This document shows, piece after piece, positions 1 through 5,206 of a stretch of DNA of 5,431 nt. The DNA lies in contig CANKXQ010000104.1 in NCBI GenBank assembly GCA_947487745.1, forward strand, positions 1-5,431, written 5' to 3'. The position numbers were made by a program, and so were the translations under genes. The notes beneath the pieces were generated by a model that did not search any database, was not told where the DNA came from, and saw nothing but the letters and a program-made list of their open reading frames with translations. The stretch is from Spartobacteria bacterium (GTDB lineage: Bacteria; Verrucomicrobiota; Verrucomicrobiia; Chthoniobacterales; Terrimicrobiaceae). Numbering within the stretch: the stretch's first letter is position 1; each line of letters opens with the position of its first letter.

Positions 1-1
1 C

Positions 2-271
2 GCTTCATGGCTGGCTCAATATGTAACCGCATCGAGCCGAATTATTTTTCACAGTCTGGAGCTCGATGGATCGGATTTCTGCTACAAATTCGATGGAAAG
101 GGAAAGTTTTGCTACATGGAATACAAGGCGGTGGGAAGTTGGCAAAAACTTTTGCCGCTTTCCATATCACCAGCACCGGTTCAAAAGAGTAAAACCCGGC
201 AAAAAAGGCTGAAAGACGCAAAAAGCGCCCTCAAAATGATCGAAAACGATAATCCACACAGGAATCCTTAA
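2..271 (+). CDS. 3' end of an unrecognised basic protein (5' truncated by the window edge)
   Basis: One reading frame is open from the window edge to a TAA at 269-271, giving 89 residues with no start required inside the window. The visible part has an aromatic stretch (LDGSDFCYKFDGKGKFCYME) and then a lysine/arginine-rich tail (QKSKTRQKRLKDAKSALKMI) ending in NPHRNP. The basic tail would suit nucleic-acid contact, but I recognise no family and assign no function. It is preferred over the overlapping frame at 7-192 because it is longer, stays open from the edge, and stops 3 nt before the next start, the spacing expected of an operon partner. A purely fortuitous open frame remains possible. 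Confidence 0.55.
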   Translation, partial: ASWLAQYVTASSRIIFHSLELDGSDFCYKFDGKGKFCYMEYKAVGSWQKLLPLSISPAPVQKSKTRQKRLKDAKSALKMIENDNPHRNP

Positions 272-274
272 ACG

Positions 275-706
275 ATGAACTCAAAATCTGAGAAACGCCC
301 GGTGTCTGAATACTACCTCAGTGTTCGCCAACCTTATGCATGGGCGATTATTGCAGGGATCAAAGATGTAGAGAACCGTTCTTGGTCAACCAAGATTCGA
401 GGTCGGATTTTCATTCATGCAGGGAAGAACAAACAGGGGCTCAATGATGGAATGGATCATCTTAAGAAGAAGGGAGTAAGGAAACTTCCAAAAGAACAGG
501 ACCTGGTTTTTGGTGCAATCATTGGTAGCGTCGAAATCGTGGATTGCGTTAAGAAGCATGGCAGCAAGTGGTTTGAGAAGGGGAATATCGGCTTTGTTTT
601 GGAAAAACCGCAGAAGATGAAAGTCCCCGTAGCCATGAAAGCCAACGCAAAAATGCAGCGTGTGCCATCCGGCGATCTCAAAAAAATCCAAAGCCTGAAT
701 CAGTAA
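275..706 (+). CDS. ASCH-domain protein (PUA-like fold)
   Basis: This 143-aa protein is almost entirely one ASCH (ASC-1 homology) domain, a PUA-related beta-barrel that binds RNA or modified nucleotides; some members (YqfB type) are amidohydrolases. Visible signatures are LSVRQPYAWAI at residues 15-25, the AGIKDVENRSW segment at 27-37, RGRIFIHAG at 42-50, GAIIGSVEIVDCV at 80-92 and the NIGFVLEKP strand near 104-112. Length is normal for a stand-alone ASCH protein, and no signal peptide or membrane segment is present, so it should be cytoplasmic. The ATG lies 3 nt after the preceding stop, with a modest AGGA at 260-263, which suggests translational coupling. GC content is about 47%, lower than in two later genes sampled, hinting at separate acquisition. 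The domain call is secure; substrate and role are not known. Confidence 0.88.
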   Translation: MNSKSEKRPVSEYYLSVRQPYAWAIIAGIKDVENRSWSTKIRGRIFIHAGKNKQGLNDGMDHLKKKGVRKLPKEQDLVFGAIIGSVEIVDCVKKHGSKWFEKGNIGFVLEKPQKMKVPVAMKANAKMQRVPSGDLKKIQSLNQ

Positions 707-733
707 AGTTAACAATAGCCACCTCGCTGATTC

Positions 734-1447
734 ATGATCCTGACCGAATATCTGAAGACGATTTTTATCACGAAGGACCTCCCGGCAGGCGGGTGGTCGG
801 AGAAATTCGCTGTGATCTCAGCCTGTAACCCAATGAGCAGCGGGCAGCGGGATGATGATTCAGCCTCCACTGTTCGCCTGAGAAAGCAGATCTCTCGGAG
901 TGGTCATAAGCGTCATCGGGTGACTGGTGCGTCTCCTGACTGGAGCCATCAGGAGGCGAGTTTTGCGGTGTGGAATCTGACGCTGGAGGAGGCTGTGGCG
1001 ATTGGCCGGGAATTTCACCAGAGGGCTGTGTTTTGGGTGGAAAGGGGGCGGATCGAGGTGGTGAGCTGTGAAAACGGGGAGCATAAATTTGTCGGGCTAT
1101 GGGAGGAGCGGTTTCGCCTGTGGTCGGACAAGCCGGGTTACCGCATTTATGTGATCCGACTCAGCCCAGAGGTGAGAAAGGCAAAGCGGTTCCGCGATGC
1201 GAACCCCTCGGCGGGCGAAGATGCGGAATGCCTCTATGTGGGAATGACAATTTGCAGCGCCGAGGAGCGTTTCAACCAGCACAAGCGGGGCTACAAGGGC
1301 TGCGCGTTTGTGAGGAAGTATGGAAAAGAACTCGCGTCTGAGTTGTTTCCAGGATCAGAGCTTCTACCTCTTGAAGCCGCCAAAAAACTTGAGGTCGATC
1401 ACGCCGAATCCCTGCGCGGGCAAGGTTACGCGGTCTGGCAGAAGTAG
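734..1447 (+). CDS. DUF3293 domain fused to a GIY-YIG-like nuclease domain
   Basis: The 237-aa protein has two parts. Residues about 20-112 match the DUF3293 pattern: FAVISACNP (25-33), an arginine-rich helix (RLRKQI, 48-53), GASPDWSHQEASFAV (65-79), then a REFHQRAVFWVERG motif (92-105). DUF3293 has no established function. Residues about 136-235 resemble a GIY-YIG nuclease: YRIYVI (136-141) as the first motif, LYVGMT (167-172) as the second, Arg179 and His183 in ERFNQH, and Glu220 in a helix (KKLEVDHAESLR) where the metal-binding glutamate is expected. The segment between the two tyrosine motifs is longer than in UvrC or homing enzymes. Nuclease activity is inference from motifs. The gene starts 27 nt after the ASCH gene, without a visible Shine-Dalgarno sequence. 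The DUF3293 call is firm; the GIY-YIG call is fairly firm. Confidence 0.85.
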   Translation: MILTEYLKTIFITKDLPAGGWSEKFAVISACNPMSSGQRDDDSASTVRLRKQISRSGHKRHRVTGASPDWSHQEASFAVWNLTLEEAVAIGREFHQRAVFWVERGRIEVVSCENGEHKFVGLWEERFRLWSDKPGYRIYVIRLSPEVRKAKRFRDANPSAGEDAECLYVGMTICSAEERFNQHKRGYKGCAFVRKYGKELASELFPGSELLPLEAAKKLEVDHAESLRGQGYAVWQK

Positions 1448-1481
1448 AGCGGACGGTGCACTCTTTGCTGCACATCAATCC

Positions 1482-1733
1482 ATGAAAATTCAATGCGCCG
1501 CACTTCGAAAAAAAGGGCAGATCATCGCCACCGGACTCTCCCACGAATCTGCTAGGCTGGCTGCCGGCGGTTTGACCGGTGAGCAGGGATTCCTTACAAC
1601 ATCGGGAGAATTCCTCAGCCGTGAACAAGCTGCAGAAGTAGCTTTGGCCTCCCGACAGGCGAGTGAAATCTCGATCCCTGAATTCGGCCTCAACAGTTCA
1701 GACTTGGATAGGGATTACCCTCCAGAGGAGTAA
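1482..1733 (+). CDS. Small phage-type conserved hypothetical protein
   Basis: This is an 83-aa soluble protein. Its centre, residues 33-59, carries GEQGFLTTSGEF followed by LSREQAAEVALASRQ. That pattern (GF-T-GxFxxRxxAxxxAxxxxQ) is one I associate with short hypothetical proteins common in phages and prophages; this is memory of the family, not a search result. The N-terminal part (KKGQIIATGLSHESAR) fits the same proteins, and the C-terminus is acidic (DLDRDYPPEE). I chose the ATG at 1482, 34 nt after the preceding stop. The frame is open further upstream to 1320, but that part overlaps the preceding gene out of frame and looks like its shadow. No clear ribosome binding site is visible. The stop is followed by a run of A. 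No function can be assigned. Confidence 0.68.
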   Translation: MKIQCAALRKKGQIIATGLSHESARLAAGGLTGEQGFLTTSGEFLSREQAAEVALASRQASEISIPEFGLNSSDLDRDYPPEE

Positions 1734-1773
1734 AAAAAAGCCTCGAATCCGGGGTAATCAGAATGGGCTTTGC

Positions 1774-1791
1774 TATCCGGAATTCCGGATA
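1774..1791. terminator. Perfect 18-bp palindrome between convergent genes, possible bidirectional terminator
   Basis: TATCCGGAATTCCGGATA is perfectly self-complementary and lies in the 64-bp gap between the plus-strand 83-aa gene and the minus-strand 71-aa gene. That is where a shared terminator would be expected. Neither side has a good T-tract (AAGGTTTTCAG on the right), so as an intrinsic terminator it is weak. A second possible pairing, AAAGCC (1737-1742) with GGCTTT (1766-1771), lies just left of it. An operator or chance palindrome cannot be excluded. Confidence 0.35.
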
Positions 1792-1797
1792 AGGTTT

Positions 1798-2013
1798 TCA
1801 GTTCCGCAGGAGGGGAGGATGAGCGGATCTTTGTTCCCTTTTTGGGTCAAGAAGTGCGGCGGCAATGCCAAGGCCGACCATGGCGGCGAATATGGCGACC
1901 GCGTGCATGAAAGTCCCATCGGGGGAGATTACAACAACCTCTAGTAAAGGCTTACCTGCTGGAAAGACGGTGCACCAAAGCACGGCCACGATGGTGTATA
2001 TTTTTTGTCTCAT
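1798..2013 (-). CDS. Small putative membrane protein
   Basis: This frame encodes 71 residues with two hydrophobic segments: about 5-18 (IYTIVAVLWCTVFP, possibly extended by LLEVVVIS) and about 35-55 (FMHAVAIFAAMVGLGIAAALL). A basic tail (DPKREQR) follows. This pattern suits a two-helix inner-membrane protein; the first segment could also be an uncleaved signal anchor. The start lies 26 nt after the stop of the metallophosphoesterase gene on the same strand, so the two may be co-transcribed, but no Shine-Dalgarno site is visible in that gap. I recognise no family. Overlapping plus-strand frames exist but look less protein-like. Reality of the gene is moderately supported. Confidence 0.5.
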   Translation of the reverse strand: MRQKIYTIVAVLWCTVFPAGKPLLEVVVISPDGTFMHAVAIFAAMVGLGIAAALLDPKREQRSAHPPLLRN

Positions 2014-2039
2014 GGTTAATAGGACTTGGAGTGGTTTTT

Positions 2040-2801
2040 TTAGTGGCCTTTGGCTAGGCGGGCGGCGTTGTGGGCTGGTAAGCCAGCTTTTTCGAAACGG
2101 GCCTGGGCGCGAGCGATGTCATAGGAAACACGGCGGTGGATGAGGAGTCGCTGCTGGAAGTCGTAGAGCACATAGCAGGCCCGGGGGTCATCATCACGGG
2201 GTTGGCCAACGCTGCCGACATTCACTGAGTAGCGTTTCTTGGCATTGAGGAGGGTGGATTTTTCCGATGGTTTGAGAAGGCGACAGGCGAAGGTTTCGGG
2301 ATTTTCCTCCCAGATTGAGGGAACATGCGTGTGGCCGTTGAAGCTGATAAATGTGGTCTGCGCGGCAAAGTGGGCCTCGGCTTCCGTGTCGTCGTGGATG
2401 TAGTGGAACTCGGGTGGCTCATTGAGAGAGGCGTGGGAGAGAGTGATGGGATCGACATCGGCTGTGATCGGTTGTGCGCGCAGCCAGGATTTCTGGGCTT
2501 TGGTGAGCTGCTCGTTGGCGAGTTGAAGCGGCTGGCGGATCGAGATGTCCCAGTCCTCGTCTGCTATCTTATCGGCAATGGAAAGCATTGCTTCATGGTT
2601 ACCGAGAACGCTGATGGCACAGGTATCCATGACGCGCTGCACACACATGGCCGGTTCCGGGCCGTAGCCCACGGTGTCACCGAGACAGAAAAATCCCTTC
2701 ACGGGAAATTGGTCGATATCGGCAAGCACGGCCGTGAGGGCGTCGATGTTTGCGTGGACATCGCTGAAGATGGCGAAGAATGAGTCTTTAGTTTTAGGCA
2801 T
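2040..2801 (-). CDS. Calcineurin-like metallophosphoesterase family protein
   Basis: A 253-aa cytoplasmic metallophosphoesterase of the Metallophos_2 (PF12850-like) type. All metal-site motifs are visible in order: FSDVHAN (residues 12-18, with Asp14 and His16), GDTVGYGPEP (41-50, with Asp42), GNHE (67-70, with Asn68 and His69), LSHASL (121-126, with His123) and NGHTHVP (155-161, with His157 and His159). NVGSVGQPRDDDPRACY (194-210) is the usual C-terminal signature of this subgroup. It should bind two metal ions and hydrolyse a phosphomono- or diester; the natural substrate is unknown. I start at the ATG at 2801. The frame can be extended 14 codons to 2843, but those codons lie largely in the inverted-repeat element, and the extension (MLCVLCGQSQ) is typical of translated repeat sequence. 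No strong ribosome binding site is visible. Confidence 0.93.
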   Translation of the reverse strand: MPKTKDSFFAIFSDVHANIDALTAVLADIDQFPVKGFFCLGDTVGYGPEPAMCVQRVMDTCAISVLGNHEAMLSIADKIADEDWDISIRQPLQLANEQLTKAQKSWLRAQPITADVDPITLSHASLNEPPEFHYIHDDTEAEAHFAAQTTFISFNGHTHVPSIWEENPETFACRLLKPSEKSTLLNAKKRYSVNVGSVGQPRDDDPRACYVLYDFQQRLLIHRRVSYDIARAQARFEKAGLPAHNAARLAKGH

Positions 2802-2822
2802 GGGATTTTTTTCTTGGGATTG

Positions 2823-2951
2823 ACCACAGAGAACACAGAGCACACGGAGGGTAGGAAAGAGGCGTAAAGGCGATGCAAATCCAGTGTCTTGGTGATCTCG
2901 ACTGCTCCCATTTCATTTCTCCTCCTCTGTGATCTCTGTGTTCTCCGTGGT
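2823..2951. repeat. Intergenic element with 28-bp imperfect terminal inverted repeats (ACCACRGAGAACACAGAG type)
   Basis: The left arm (2823-2850) and the reverse complement of the right arm (2924-2951) match at 24 of 28 positions, sharing GAGAACACAGAG and the ACCAC end. They enclose about 73 bp of less symmetric sequence, giving a 129-bp element without an evident protein. It fills most of the gap between two minus-strand genes. Its right end meets the TAA of the 93-aa gene (2951-2953), so insertion may have set that gene's stop. Similar CACAGAGAACACAGAG palindromes are, to my knowledge, scattered through many environmental bacterial genomes and give rise to spurious ORFs. Whether it moves (MITE-like or REP/BIME-like) cannot be judged from a single copy. 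A hairpin in RNA could also act in termination or stability. Confidence 0.8.
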
Positions 2952-3232
2952 TAAATTTTCTGCTTTGGGGTGGTGGTTGGTTTTGCGGAATGAAACTGGA
3001 TGTCTGTGAACACGCCGCAGAAATCAGCAAGGCTCACTTCGGCTATGGAGCCGCCCTTGAAAAGGCGCGTGCCGATGGTGCCTTCCTTGTAGGACATGGG
3101 CTCTGGATTTTCGTAGCCGTCGTCCTTCAAAGCGGCGATGGCTTGCTGGTAGAAGTCGCCATCCACATTCTCCTCTCGCTTGTTGAGGATGGCTTCTTGG
3201 AGGCTTGGGTGCAGGGCTGCTTGTTTTCTCAT
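2951..3232 (-). CDS. Small hypothetical protein, last gene of the minus-strand operon
   Basis: This 93-aa soluble protein has no signal peptide or membrane segment and no family I recognise. The N-terminal half is helical and charged (SLQEAILNKREENVDGDFYQQAIAALKDDGYE, written here in parts: SLQEAILNKREEN, then DFYQQAIAALKDDGYE). The second half looks like strands with glycine turns (KEGTIGTRLFKGGSIAEVSL, about residues 49-68), followed by a short hydrophobic patch (DFCGVFTDI) and a polar tail. Its ATG overlaps the stop of the preceding 64-aa gene as ATGA (3229-3232), a standard sign of translational coupling. The pairing of two small coupled genes recalls toxin-antitoxin modules, but no toxin or antitoxin motif is visible, so I do not make that call. 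The stop codon touches the inverted-repeat element, so the original C-terminus may have been altered. Confidence 0.68.
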   Translation of the reverse strand: MRKQAALHPSLQEAILNKREENVDGDFYQQAIAALKDDGYENPEPMSYKEGTIGTRLFKGGSIAEVSLADFCGVFTDIQFHSAKPTTTPKQKI

Positions 3233-3423
3233 GGTTTTGCGGTGGAGGTTGGGGTTTCTTTTTTTAACAAATTTTTCTGACGAAACATTTCAATCGTTCG
3301 ATTTACGAAGTGTTCCCATTCCTCGTCAGAACGCCTGCTGGAGAGCCCTGCAAGGGTTCTTTTGGCGAGTTTTTCCTCAGCTGAAACGGATGGGATGTCG
3401 GTGGATTTATGGTTCATGGGCAT
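3229..3423 (-). CDS. Small hypothetical helical protein, coupled to the 93-aa gene
   Basis: A 64-aa, charged, probably all-helical protein. A disordered N-terminus (MPMNHKSTDIPSVS) is followed by AEEKLAKRTLAGLSSRRSDE and then EWEHFVNRTIEMFRQKNLL, an amphipathic helix, and a basic, threonine-rich tail. I recognise no family. The start is 21 nt after the stop of the TPR gene and the end overlaps the next start by 4 nt (ATGA), so it sits inside a compact operon. A second ATG two codons later (3417) is an equally possible start. No Shine-Dalgarno sequence is visible at either. Spacing and coupling, rather than homology, are the reason to believe in it. Confidence 0.6.
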   Translation of the reverse strand: MPMNHKSTDIPSVSAEEKLAKRTLAGLSSRRSDEEWEHFVNRTIEMFRQKNLLKKETPTSTAKP

Positions 3424-3444
3424 GGATTTTTTGGCGTTGAATCT

Positions 3445-4845
3445 TCAGCGAGTTTTTTGGTTTTCGAGCCACTGTATAAACTCGTCATTGGCTCCTGGGA
3501 AAAATCCTCCGAATTCCGGAGTAGGAATCCTCGGGTTCTGGCTGCACGGGTTTCGCGATGAGTCGCGGTTGGCGATGTTTTTTTCAATCTGCTTGCGGGT
3601 GGTCTCCGGCAATGTCTCCGCTCGAACCGTTGCGAGCGCTCTGGAGGCCTCCTCATACCGTTTCTGCACTTGAAGGCCGTAGACGATATTCAGAAGCGCG
3701 GATTCATCCCACGGCCAGCGCTTCGCGCAAAGAATCCACTCGTTGATGGCATCCGCAACGCGCCTGCATTTGAAGTAGGTGTTTCCAAGATACAGCGCTG
3801 CGAGACCTGATGAGCGGTTGATGGGTGGGAGGTTTGCAAACTCCTCCTCGCTCCAAGAACGCGTGGCATCATCGACCAGAAAGCGAAATGCCTCGGGTGA
3901 TTCTTTGTATTGCGACTGGAACTCCTCCAGAAGCGGGGCGAGCAGCGGAATATACGGAAGACGCGAGGGGTCGTAATCGGTCGAGTTCCGCAGGATGCAG
4001 AGCAGGTGGCCCCGCGCGAGGCCAAAGCGCGCACCAGAGGCCTGGAACTCTGCGAACAGTGGCTGGGCCTGGATGAGTTGCCGCTCGGCATCCTCCATGT
4101 AGCGGGCGAAGGCGGCGATATGCGGGGCGGCAGTAGCTGCCTGCCACTCCAGATAGCGCCGGTGGAGGTCGGGGTGTTTTGCAGCTTGGAGAGGCGGCGT
4201 GACAAAGGTCGAGGGACATCTTGGCTTGAGCAGAATGTGGAATTCTCCGGGGATGCGCTTCAGGTCGCTGTGGTCCACCCAGCGCTCGGGGCCGAGACAT
4301 TGGTTCCCATCGAGGATGGATTTCCAATGCTCGAAGTAATCTCTGAGTGCCCGTGGCAGGTCTGGAGAATTTTCGGAGGCGAATTCCCACGCCGCGACGA
4401 GTTCGGAATCGATAAATGCCTTCCTCACCAGATAGCCATCCCTGGGGTGAACGTTTTTCAATTCTCTCAGGATGTGAGTGAGGGCCTCCTCAAATCGACC
4501 AGTGCTCACAGCGCGGCAGGCAAGAGAATAAAACTCGGTAGCCATTGGTTGCCCATCGCGAAAAACCGCATCGCGACACATGAGGTAGGCTTCGTCATGA
4601 CGCCCCGCGTAATTATAGGCGAGGCTTATAATTTGGATGTCCTTCTTTTCCAGATCGGGGATGAGTGCCAAACGATCGGCATATTCGGCTGCCAGCTCGT
4701 AGCGTTTATTGCTGAGTGCAGTGCAGACGGCCTCATACAGGATCGATTCGTCCACGCGTGTCGCGAGCGTCCGCTGCACTTCTTCGAGAGCGCAATCGTG
4801 GAGGCCAAGGTGGTTCAGGGATTCGACTTCGGATTGGATAACCAT
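3445..4845 (-). CDS. Tetratricopeptide-repeat (TPR-type) protein of unknown function
   Basis: A 466-aa soluble protein built from helical hairpins. The N-terminal third shows TPR-like units: ESLNHLGLHDCALEEVQRTL (residues 8-27), LSNKRYELAAEYADRLALIP (44-63), ISLAYNYAGRHDEAYLMCRD (73-92), and one beginning EFYSLACRAVSTGRFEEALT. The middle lacks clear repeats. Two more units lie near the C-terminus (AALYLGNTYFKCRRVADAIN, and VYGLQVQKRYEEASRALATV). TPR proteins are scaffolds for protein-protein contacts; no catalytic domain is visible. I prefer the ATG at 4845 because the first TPR helix begins almost at once. A GTG at 4896 would add 17 low-complexity residues and sits 15 nt after the previous gene. 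It is the second gene of the minus-strand operon. Partner and role are unknown. Confidence 0.82.
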   Translation of the reverse strand: MVIQSEVESLNHLGLHDCALEEVQRTLATRVDESILYEAVCTALSNKRYELAAEYADRLALIPDLEKKDIQIISLAYNYAGRHDEAYLMCRDAVFRDGQPMATEFYSLACRAVSTGRFEEALTHILRELKNVHPRDGYLVRKAFIDSELVAAWEFASENSPDLPRALRDYFEHWKSILDGNQCLGPERWVDHSDLKRIPGEFHILLKPRCPSTFVTPPLQAAKHPDLHRRYLEWQAATAAPHIAAFARYMEDAERQLIQAQPLFAEFQASGARFGLARGHLLCILRNSTDYDPSRLPYIPLLAPLLEEFQSQYKESPEAFRFLVDDATRSWSEEEFANLPPINRSSGLAALYLGNTYFKCRRVADAINEWILCAKRWPWDESALLNIVYGLQVQKRYEEASRALATVRAETLPETTRKQIEKNIANRDSSRNPCSQNPRIPTPEFGGFFPGANDEFIQWLENQKTR

Positions 4846-4911
4846 GATTTGGGAGTGGGTTTGGTTTGGCGTTTCGCAGGGATTGTTTGAGCGCACTAAA
4901 GTTCGCGCAGT

Positions 4912-5130
4912 TCAGAGGACGTGCCCCTTGGCGGCGCGCTTCAGGATTTCATCCCGGAGCTTGCGCGCGCGACTCACACACGGAGTGCAGAGGCTCAGGC
5001 GCACGCGGCGCTTGGTGTAGTCCGGCAGATGGACCGTGTAGTGGCACCACCAGGTGCCGTGGTTGTTCCAGAGGTGATGATCCACATTGTGCGCGAGCAC
5101 GCGGATCGATGGCTTTTCAAGTGTGTTCAT
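4912..5130 (-). CDS. Small protein resembling an integrase arm-binding N-terminal domain
   Basis: A 72-aa basic protein. After a short N-terminus, residues 20-47 (LWNNHGTWWCHY, then TVHLPDYTKRRVRLSL) look like the three-stranded sheet of the AP2-like or arm-type DNA-binding domain at the N-terminus of tyrosine integrases. The helix SRARKLRDEILKRAA (53-67) sits where that domain's helix follows. No catalytic integrase domain follows, so it is either a stand-alone DNA-binding protein or a remnant. I have the impression that similar short proteins recur in Verrucomicrobiota; this is recollection, not a search. The ATG at 5130 is chosen because AAGGAG lies 7 nt upstream (5138-5142), the best ribosome binding site in the window. 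An in-frame ATG at 5175 would read through that site. It heads the minus-strand operon and may regulate it. DNA binding is inference. Confidence 0.75.
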   Translation of the reverse strand: MNTLEKPSIRVLAHNVDHHLWNNHGTWWCHYTVHLPDYTKRRVRLSLCTPCVSRARKLRDEILKRAAKGHVL

Positions 5131-5137
5131 GGTGTGT

Positions 5138-5142
5138 CTCCT
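5138..5142 (-). promoter_or_regulatory. Strong Shine-Dalgarno site deciding the 5130 start
   Basis: AGGAG with a 7-nt spacer precedes the ATG at 5130. It is the only convincing Shine-Dalgarno site in the window. It fixes this start against the in-frame ATG at 5175. AGGAGA here is also complementary to UCUCCU (5219-5224) in the upstream structured RNA, so it might be sequestered if transcription passes the terminator. Confidence 0.8.
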
Positions 5143-5173
5143 TTTGGGTTTCTCACCAGAAATTTCGGGCCAC

Positions 5174-5206
5174 AAAAAAACCGCCGTCCCAATCAGGATC
5201 GGCGGT
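5174..5206 (-). terminator. Rho-independent terminator upstream of the minus-strand operon
   Basis: Read on the minus strand, ACCGCCG (5206-5200) pairs perfectly with CGGCGGT (5186-5180). The stem is extended by UCC/GGA across one bulged base, leaving a 6-nt loop, and is followed at once by seven T (the T-run shares one base with the stem). This is a textbook intrinsic terminator acting on leftward transcription. It lies 44-76 nt before the start codon of the 72-aa gene, not after a gene, so it ends either a small RNA or a premature leader transcript. Confidence 0.85.

Noticed and set aside
7..192. 61-codon plus-strand frame with an ATG near the left edge
   Set aside because: It overlaps the frame open from the edge to 271, which is longer and has operon-like spacing to the ASCH gene.
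933..955. CTCCTGA / TCAGGAG 7-bp inverted repeat inside the DUF3293 gene
   Set aside because: It lies within well-supported coding sequence and is within chance expectation. There is no T-tract or other context.
1272..1628. 118-codon minus-strand frame opposite the GIY-YIG end and the 83-aa gene
   Set aside because: It is a shadow of two plus-strand frames with recognisable motifs, and it has no recognisable features itself.
2802..2843. 14-codon N-terminal extension of the metallophosphoesterase
   Set aside because: It is encoded largely by the inverted-repeat element. The family normally begins shortly before the DVHAN motif, which the ATG at 2801 provides.
3910..4890. Long plus-strand open frame of 326 codons opposite the TPR gene
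   Set aside because: It is antisense to a longer frame with clear TPR-type helices. Its own translation shows no domain-like pattern. High GC makes long antisense frames common.
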